Assembly (NCBI GenBank): GCA_018401735.1
Contig: JAGYKI010000004.1
Coordinates: 97,983 to 161,982 of the forward strand
Direction: 5' to 3'
Length of the DNA: 64,000 nucleotides
DNA from: Schleiferiaceae bacterium
Lineage (GTDB): Bacteria > Bacteroidota > Bacteroidia > Flavobacteriales > Schleiferiaceae
The position numbers and the translations under genes are program-made. Below the pieces are notes generated by a model, which saw only the letters and a program-made list of their open reading frames with translations, ran no database searches and was not told the DNA's origin. This document shows positions 58,667 through 64,000 of this stretch, one piece after another. Within the stretch, counting starts at the first letter, position 1; every line of letters starts with the position of its first letter.

Positions 58667-58972
58667 CTACAATCGATTCGATAGCCTCTTTTCAGAAAGA
58701 CGGATAAACCGGTTAATAAGATCGATTCGCTCTTGGCTGTTTGAGTTGCCGCTTTTAGTTAGCATACTGAATAATAGCAAAGGGAAAACGCACCAAATGT
58801 AGACAATACCAAGCATTAATATATTGATATCAGGTCCTACCAAACTTCCAGTTAAAGTTTCCGGTCCATACTTAGGATTAGTTTCCCTTGGTTTGGTAAG
58901 AGTCCATGCAAAATAAGACAGGGCGACATAATCAGAGTCCCAGCTTCTACCAATCCGAAAAAGCGCTATGCC
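58667..58972 (-). pseudogene. truncated membrane-protein remnant
   Basis: An open frame of 101 codons bounded by stops, without a usable early start codon. It reads GIALFRIGRSWDSDYVALSY, then FAWTLTKPRETN, a membrane helix (ILMLGIVYIWCVFPLLLFSM) and a charged tail (QERIDLINRFIRLSEKRL). After the TAG at 58667-58669 the same frame stays open for 39 more codons (VEFVGERWLGFSND, YYIRIRLNLKSL). Composition and hydropathy look like real protein. I do not recognise the family. It lies 18 bp after the CDF relic on the same strand. Confidence 0.45.
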
Positions 58973-58990
58973 TTAAGGAAGAGCTAGACT

Positions 58991-59344
58991 CTACAGTTCT
59001 TCAGCGGGTTCAATATGAATAAACACCTGACCCAAATTGGGGATTTCTGCCATTAGGTAATCTTTAAGGTGATGGGAAATGGTGTGACCTTCTTTTACGG
59101 AGATATTGGCATCTACACGGGCGTGGAGGTCGACGTGATAGCGCATGCCGATTTTGCGGACAAAGCATTTTTCGGTAGCGAGTACACCTGGCACGGCAAG
59201 GGAGTGTTTTTGCACGAGAATTTGAATATCGTCGTAAAGGTGTTCATCCATTAGTTCTGCCACAGCGGGGCGAAATATGAGAAAGCTATTGTAGAGGATG
59301 AAAGCACTAGCGAGGAGAGCGGCCCAGCGGTCAGCATTTCCATT
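58991..59344 (-). pseudogene. cation diffusion facilitator (CDF) transporter, 5' two thirds or more missing
   Basis: The frame encodes the last 117 residues of a CDF metal exporter: the end of the final membrane region (WAALLASAFILYNSFLIF, then RPAVAELMDEHLYDD), followed by the cytoplasmic metal-binding/dimer domain with RYHVDLHARVD, EGHTISHHLKDYL and VFIHIEP. A full CDF protein has about 300 residues with six helices. Reading upstream, the frame meets TAG at 59345-59347, which is also the stop of the helicase gene. A GTG at 59263 could allow a short product, but without the membrane part it cannot transport. It is a relic cut at the helicase border. Confidence 0.85.
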
Positions 59345-61471
59345 CTATTGGGGAGCACAGAAGATTCCTTTTAGCTGTAGCATAAGTGGTAAATATGCTG
59401 GGTACTTTGGATTAGCGTAAATACGCGTAAAAGACCCACTACTCGTATAGCTGAAGTCACAAATAGCTAATTCCCCTTGAATTTGGAACTGATAGCGTTC
59501 GCAATAGGGAAGGTGTTCTATACCAACAATTAGCGTATCTGAATCAAGTTGGTTTTTTAGGTACTGAAAGAGGCTTGAAAGGTTTTGGTTATCAGTATTA
59601 TACTCGTAGGATTCTAATCTTTTACTATTGTTAGAGTTTTGCTCCTTTATGGGTAAGTAGTGATTAAAATTTTGGTAAAGTGAAAGAACCTCCTTTTGCA
59701 ATTGGGTAGAGTTGGACTGCTGTGGGTTTATCTGCATTTTTGAACCAAAGGCACCACTTCCTTTAAGCCAATATTGTAGGCAAAGCTTTTCATCATCACG
59801 AGTAAAATGATAGTTCACCTCGTAGTTTTTTCTTTGGTAATTACTTAGTTTAATGCTTGTCCCTTTTAGACAAAAGAAGTGTTGTAAAAAGTGAGTCTGA
59901 ACGGTAATTGTTTCTTGTTCTAATTGGAAGTTTAGAAGAGCTTCACCTAATTCAGTGGGATCAATTACTGGCTTCTCCGTTGCTGTTCGATTTTCAATTT
60001 TTAGCATTTTCTCGTCGAAATACATTTCACTAAAAAGGTTAAAATGAGGGGAGCGGAAAAGATGTAATGTTTTCGAAGCGCGGGTAATGGCGGTGTAGGC
60101 CCAACGATAAAAATCAATATTTCTAATAGAATTATTTGAGTTTTGTTGGTTTTGATGTTCCCAAAATATAAATGCGTTATCCCACTCACCGCCTTGTGCT
60201 TTATGGCAAGTTACGGCGTAGCCAAAGCGCACCTTCAAAGCATTAAAGAAAAAGTCTTTACTCAAAGCTTCGGAAAACAAGACAGAACCATTTTTAAGAT
60301 TTGGGTTGCGAATGATAAAGTCGATGTACAAAGCTTTACTCAGCAAATAAATGTCTAGCTCAGCATTGTAAAGAAAGTTTTCTAGAAAGAGTGTTTTCAC
60401 CTCTTCAAACTCGTTGTGCTTCTTTCGGCTCAGAAGGGTTATCTCACGCCATTTCAGCACTATTTCCTTGGTGCCAACTTTAATCCTTCTCTGTTCGCGT
60501 TTTTCGCCAAGTTCTTTTACTTTAACGAATTCGCCGTTCATTAGATTGGTTTTGTAATTATTGGCACTTACCATTAAAATGTCGTTTACTTGAACCTCTG
60601 CAAGTCCTGGAAACTTGATTTGCCGGACCTCTTTGTTAAGCTTCGCTGCGGTTTTATTTTTATAGCAAATAATAATCTTTACACCTTTGGTGCTATGGTA
60701 CTGTTTTAGGAATAAGTCATCTTGATATTCCAAAATAGTGGCATGGCTTGATCGTAGATCGAAAGTCGAGAAATTTTTGCTTTCAATCGAATTTCTTAAA
60801 GTGCTTGCTTTGTTTAAAATATCACTTTCTGCACTTTGTCTTTTCACCTCCTTTAACAGTACTTCTCGGCCTATTAAGTTGAAATTTTCGGCAAAGTATC
60901 TTAAATCTAAAGCAGGAGAATAGTTCATGCCAATGGGCGGTAGTTGTGCGGGATCACCAATAAAAACAATTTTAGTATTCAAAAAAGCTTCCTTAACCCT
61001 GCTGTAATGTACTAAGTCGCTCAGTAGTTTACCGCTGCCAAATTGCAAATATTCTTCTCCAGTTGGTGCATCTGAAATTAGCGATGACTCATCAACAAAA
61101 ATAACTTTTGTTGATGTAGTATTATTTGATTTTAGTGCGAAGCAAAATTTATGACTACCATCTTTTATAGTCGTGTGTTCTTCTAAGCTGATAAGTTTTT
61201 CAAAATTGTAAATGGCCTTATGGATAGTTTCGCAGGTATTATCAAGTTTGCTTTCGACAATTTTAGCGGCTCGCCCCGTGGGGGCCATCAGTTGAGAGGC
61301 GAATTCTTTTTCTTTAAGTATTTCTAAAAGAAAACTCAGTAAAGTGGTTTTTCCAGTACCGGCGTAGCCTTTCAGTAAAAAGACTTTTTCATCTGATTCT
61401 AAAAAGTGGGAGAAGCTTTGCAGCGCCTTCTTTTGATCTTCTCCTAAAAAGGCTATATTGCTATTCGTCAT
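59345..61471 (-). CDS. SF1 DNA helicase (RecD2/UvrD_C-type) with unknown C-terminal domain
   Basis: A 708-residue ATP-dependent helicase. Walker A GYAGTGKTTLL (35-45), Ia LMAPTGRAAK (61-70), Walker B VIFVDESSLIS (123-133), motif III FIGDPAQLPPIG (170-181), a long middle part, then motif V YAVTCHKAQGGEWDNAF (418-434) and motif VI RWAYTAITRASKTLHLF (456-472), as in RecD2/TraA-like SF1B enzymes. The last 210 residues form no domain I recognise (SGAFGSKMQINPQ, IEHLPYCERYQFQIQG). It is transcribed away from the cas genes and its 3' end borders the CDF relic, so it was probably gained by transfer. A repair, plasmid or defence role cannot be decided. Confidence 0.85.
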   Translation of the reverse strand: MTNSNIAFLGEDQKKALQSFSHFLESDEKVFLLKGYAGTGKTTLLSFLLEILKEKEFASQLMAPTGRAAKIVESKLDNTCETIHKAIYNFEKLISLEEHTTIKDGSHKFCFALKSNNTTSTKVIFVDESSLISDAPTGEEYLQFGSGKLLSDLVHYSRVKEAFLNTKIVFIGDPAQLPPIGMNYSPALDLRYFAENFNLIGREVLLKEVKRQSAESDILNKASTLRNSIESKNFSTFDLRSSHATILEYQDDLFLKQYHSTKGVKIIICYKNKTAAKLNKEVRQIKFPGLAEVQVNDILMVSANNYKTNLMNGEFVKVKELGEKREQRRIKVGTKEIVLKWREITLLSRKKHNEFEEVKTLFLENFLYNAELDIYLLSKALYIDFIIRNPNLKNGSVLFSEALSKDFFFNALKVRFGYAVTCHKAQGGEWDNAFIFWEHQNQQNSNNSIRNIDFYRWAYTAITRASKTLHLFRSPHFNLFSEMYFDEKMLKIENRTATEKPVIDPTELGEALLNFQLEQETITVQTHFLQHFFCLKGTSIKLSNYQRKNYEVNYHFTRDDEKLCLQYWLKGSGAFGSKMQINPQQSNSTQLQKEVLSLYQNFNHYLPIKEQNSNNSKRLESYEYNTDNQNLSSLFQYLKNQLDSDTLIVGIEHLPYCERYQFQIQGELAICDFSYTSSGSFTRIYANPKYPAYLPLMLQLKGIFCAPQ

Positions 61472-62021
61472 GTGTCGTTCGAAAAGAGAGTAAATTTAAA
61501 AATATTTCAGCTGTAATTATTTCAGAATGGAATTTGATTTTAACATTCATGACCATTACAAAGCTCTGCATTAATCGAGTTAGATTAATGGTGAAATTTT
61601 CAATGTTAACGTGTTAATTATAGTATTTGACTTTGTTTGCCAGCCTGTGTTAGCTAATCAAAAGAGGAGGGTAACTTTCATGTTGATTATGATTAACAGT
61701 TGTGGTTACTAGTTTTAAAAGAATAGGTTTCGGCTTTGCTACTTAGTAAGTCATTAATAATTAAAGCAATAGGATTAATTTTTAAAGTAAATTCGGGTGG
61801 CTAGAAAAGGTTTATTCTCCAGCGGAATTAGATTGGAACAGAAGTGAAAAACAATCAAACTGCACTAAAACTGCATAGTAGTTACTTTAATTTGTCAAAA
61901 ATAGCTTAGATCCTGATAATGATCCAGATGCTATTTTAATGAAAATTATTAGTTGTTTTTAGGGTCTACTTTTGTGTAAAACATCTACCTTAGGGCTTCT
62001 GTTTTTACTATTAAAAGAAAC
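61472..62021. other. AT-rich intergenic region between divergent helicase and cas6
   Basis: About 550 bp without a gene. A perfect 8-bp stem, CATTAATC/GATTAATG with a 6-nt loop, lies at 61569-61590. No 25-40-bp direct repeats of CRISPR type were found. Both divergent genes must be promoted from here. Confidence 0.6.
61967..61974 (+). promoter_or_regulatory. -7 promoter element upstream of cas6
   Basis: TACTTTTG fits TAnnTTTG and ends 47 bp before the cas6 start. A TTG lies only 11 bp upstream, too close for a normal -33 box, so the evidence is limited to the -7 element. Confidence 0.4.
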
Positions 62022-62744
62022 ATGAAATTGTTAACGGATACTTTTAAGGGAAATTATGAAAAATCAGAGAAATTGAATAAGGAGATAACTTATTCATTAT
62101 TAAACTTTAATGTAAGTTTAGCTTTTGCGGACGTAATTCACTTTAGAAAGGTGTTTACTCGCGCTTATGGTGAACGTAGTGATCTCTTTCATAATCATCA
62201 AAGCCATGACGCGGTTATTTATCGTTACCCGCTTCTTCAATACAAGATTTACAATAGTCGCTTGGCAATTTTAGCTTTGGCAGAAGCGGTGGGTTTCTTA
62301 GATGAAATTTTGGAGAAAGGAATTGATAGTCTAGAAATGGGGCAAATAAAAGGTGATTTAAGTCTACACTCTTTTAAAAAGGGCGTATTTAACTTTAAGG
62401 GTTCAAACGCGGTAAATCAATATCGACTAAGTGATTGGTTAGCCCTTAATACAAAAAATTATAAGCTTTTTCAAGAATCCATTTTTATGGAAGAACGCGT
62501 AGCCATTTTAAATAAAGTATTAATGGGTAATATTCTTAGTGCTGCCAAAGGTTTAGACTGGCATATCGGTAAGGAGATTTGGGTCGACATACATGCGATT
62601 GAAAAGGCTTGCTGGCTAAAACATAAAGCGCATAAGATGCAGGCTTTTGATATAGTTTTTGCCACGAATTTGAAATTGCCCGCGGCTATTGGCTTGGGTA
62701 AATCCTCTTCGGTGGGTTTTGGAACATTAAGTGAAATTTTATAA
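62022..62744 (+). CDS. cas6: CRISPR-associated endoribonuclease Cas6 (Cas6b-like)
   Basis: A 240-residue protein with the Cas6b plan seen in Bacteroidota: FRKVFTRAYGERSDLFHNHQ in the N-terminal ferredoxin-like half, RYPLLQYKIYNSRLAILALA after it, YRLSDWLALNTKNYKLF in the middle, and the glycine-rich end IGLGKSSSVGFGTLSEIL (223-240). His57 and His59 in FHNHQ are candidate active-site residues. Cas6 cuts the long crRNA precursor at each repeat. The Cas10-like gene follows after 2 bp, so the two are cotranscribed. The CRISPR array is not in the window. Confidence 0.82.
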   Translation: MKLLTDTFKGNYEKSEKLNKEITYSLLNFNVSLAFADVIHFRKVFTRAYGERSDLFHNHQSHDAVIYRYPLLQYKIYNSRLAILALAEAVGFLDEILEKGIDSLEMGQIKGDLSLHSFKKGVFNFKGSNAVNQYRLSDWLALNTKNYKLFQESIFMEERVAILNKVLMGNILSAAKGLDWHIGKEIWVDIHAIEKACWLKHKAHKMQAFDIVFATNLKLPAAIGLGKSSSVGFGTLSEIL

Positions 62745-62746
62745 GC

Positions 62747-64000
62747 ATGGAAAAATATCTCTACGGTTTTAATGTCTTTGGAATTCAGGCATTTATTGGT
62801 AGTACTAGTAAGTTAAAGGAAATAGTAGGCGCTAGTGAATTGGTCGAAGCAGTCTGTAAAAAGTTAGTGCCAGAATTGGTTGAAGGTATGGGTGCGGCTA
62901 TGGATCAAATAGATGTCCATCAAGCTGCTGCGGGCCATTTTAGATGTGTTATCAAGGATGAGCAACTAGCCAAGGCATTGATTAAGCGGTTACCAATGGA
63001 AGCCGAAAAGAAGGCACCTGGGATTGGTATTGCGCAAGCCTTGGTGAAAATAGCCGGCACGCTTACCAAGGAAAATTTGGATGACTTAGAAGCTAAGTTG
63101 AGAACCCAAAGAAATAAGATAGCCAACCCAGCTTTTAGTAACTTAATGATTATGCAAAATAGTCGTAGAAGTGGTTTGGCAGCTGTTTATGATGCTTCAA
63201 AAGGGAATGATTATTTAGACTTGTCCGCTTATGCCAAAGAAAAAGCGAAGGGCGACTTACTATCCAAGGCCATGCCTGAAGAATGGAGAAATCAGGGTCT
63301 AGAAATGTGTAAAGATTTTTCCGACATAGCTAAGGAGGGTGAGTGGCTGGCAGTAGTGCATATCGACGGCAATGACCTCGGTTTAAATTTGGTTAAACTG
63401 TGGGAAAAATGGGAAAAATCGACAGAAATTGAAGCGAAATTGCAGGTTTTTTCTAATGAATTAGAGCAAAGTACAGTTTATGCATTTAGACAAGCAGCAG
63501 TTGAGGTTTTTGGCGAAAGTGCCAGCGATATTCTTAGGTGTAAAGATCAGTCTAAGTCCAAACTTCCTTTTAGGGTTTTAGTTTTAGGGGGTGATGATCT
63601 TACTTTAGTTTGTTCGGCTAAGGATGCTTTAAAATTGAGTACAGCATTTATAGAAGCCTTCGAGAAGGAATCACATAAGATAAATGGACTTAGTGATAGC
63701 TTGACCGCTTGTGGGGGTATCGCTTATATTAAGCCACACTATCCATTTTACTATGGCTTGCACATGGCTGAGGCTTTATGTAAAAAATCTAAAGAAGCTT
63801 CCCGTTCTAAAAAGGCAGCAGGAGAAGCGACACCATCCACCTTACTTTTTCATAAAATCCAAGATAGTTATGCCGAAGATTTTGAGGCCTTAATGGAAAA
63901 AGAGTACCATATAGTCAAGGGGGAAAAAACTTTCATGGCAGGCCCCTATTCTCTTAGTCATGAAGGCTTTACTAAAGTAGATGTATTATTAAACTTAGCT
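62747..64000 (+). CDS. Cas10/Cmr2-like type III CRISPR protein lacking the HD domain, 3' end outside window
   Basis: 418 codons are open to the right edge. The start (YGFNVFGIQAFI, then KLKEIVGASELVEAV) corresponds to the first palm of Cas10/Cmr2 (GPVQ-F-I type), so no N-terminal HD nuclease domain precedes it. The metal-binding DGND is at residues 207-210 (VVHIDGNDLG) and the cyclase motif GGDD at 281-284 (VLVLGGDDLTLV), followed by YIKPHYPFYYGLHMAEALCK, the usual end of the palm. An intact GGDD predicts cyclic oligoadenylate synthesis on target RNA binding; ssDNA cutting by HD is not expected. Other effector subunits should follow to the right. Confidence 0.83.
   Translation, partial: MEKYLYGFNVFGIQAFIGSTSKLKEIVGASELVEAVCKKLVPELVEGMGAAMDQIDVHQAAAGHFRCVIKDEQLAKALIKRLPMEAEKKAPGIGIAQALVKIAGTLTKENLDDLEAKLRTQRNKIANPAFSNLMIMQNSRRSGLAAVYDASKGNDYLDLSAYAKEKAKGDLLSKAMPEEWRNQGLEMCKDFSDIAKEGEWLAVVHIDGNDLGLNLVKLWEKWEKSTEIEAKLQVFSNELEQSTVYAFRQAAVEVFGESASDILRCKDQSKSKLPFRVLVLGGDDLTLVCSAKDALKLSTAFIEAFEKESHKINGLSDSLTACGGIAYIKPHYPFYYGLHMAEALCKKSKEASRSKKAAGEATPSTLLFHKIQDSYAEDFEALMEKEYHIVKGEKTFMAGPYSLSHEGFTKVDVLLNLA

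Noticed and set aside
58667..58669. TAG recoded as pyrrolysine or read through
   Set aside because: Coding-like sequence continues after the TAG, but the frame also lacks a start and lies in a decayed stretch. A relic or base error is far simpler.
61472..62021. CRISPR array or leader next to cas6
   Set aside because: No repeated 25-40-bp unit with spacers could be found here or elsewhere in the window. The array must be outside it or elsewhere in the genome.

Overview
The window is a chromosomal segment of a Bacteroidota bacterium, most likely Flavobacteriales of the marine Cryomorphaceae/Schleiferiaceae type. This rests on type IX secretion (T9SS) C-terminal domains, family-typical genes (DUF5683, DUF3276, DUF4199, DUF6438, WbqC, YwqK-like MORN proteins, 300-residue NusB, very long LepB), TAnnTTTG -7 promoter elements, a near absence of Shine-Dalgarno sites and, by eye, about 40 % GC. 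No rRNA or tRNA was seen; one SRP RNA is present.

Layout. 1-9.9 kb is mostly minus strand: an Fe-S type photolyase cut by the window edge with a divergent 48-residue DUF2256 gene, an esterase, a Nudix hydrolase, a beta-barrel protein, an AarF-type kinase with a TetR-family regulator, a DASH cryptochrome, an acyl-CoA carboxylase beta subunit and an SH3-domain exported protein. 9.96-15.2 kb is the minus-strand run parA-parB-DUF5683-dapB-lepB-wbqC. 15.3-27.5 kb holds an FMN reductase, a PUR-fold protein, an ABC exporter, then a plus-strand run (leucine-type dehydrogenase, nusB, DUF1573, yajC, ybbR, coaE, nnrD/E), followed by minus-strand tsaC-like and transaldolase genes. 28-39 kb has a TPR histidine kinase, the SRP RNA, membrane glycosyltransferases, mnmA, a secreted subtilisin and a nitronate monooxygenase. 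39.2-42.6 kb is a large gliding/T9SS adhesin broken by many indels. 42.7-53.4 kb is intact: guaB, three parvulin-type chaperone genes in tandem, moxR, pyrG, yidC and a DUF6438 lipoprotein.

53.4-59.3 kb is an accessory, decayed stretch. It begins with short intergenic repeats, passes through a roughly 1.7-kb tract nearly free of CpG with no convincing coding, and ends in relics, including a cation diffusion facilitator whose first three quarters are missing. That relic abuts an SF1-family helicase (59.3-61.5 kb) with an unrecognised C-terminal domain. Across a 550-bp AT-rich gap, two CRISPR-associated genes are read the other way: a Cas6b-like repeat endonuclease and an HD-less Cas10-like protein with an intact GGDD motif, cut by the right edge. 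They point to a type III CRISPR locus continuing beyond 64 kb and are the best candidate here for an unusual system.

A family of degenerate inverted-repeat elements, not tied to any gene, was found in three intergenic gaps (20.4, 24.6 and 27.7 kb).
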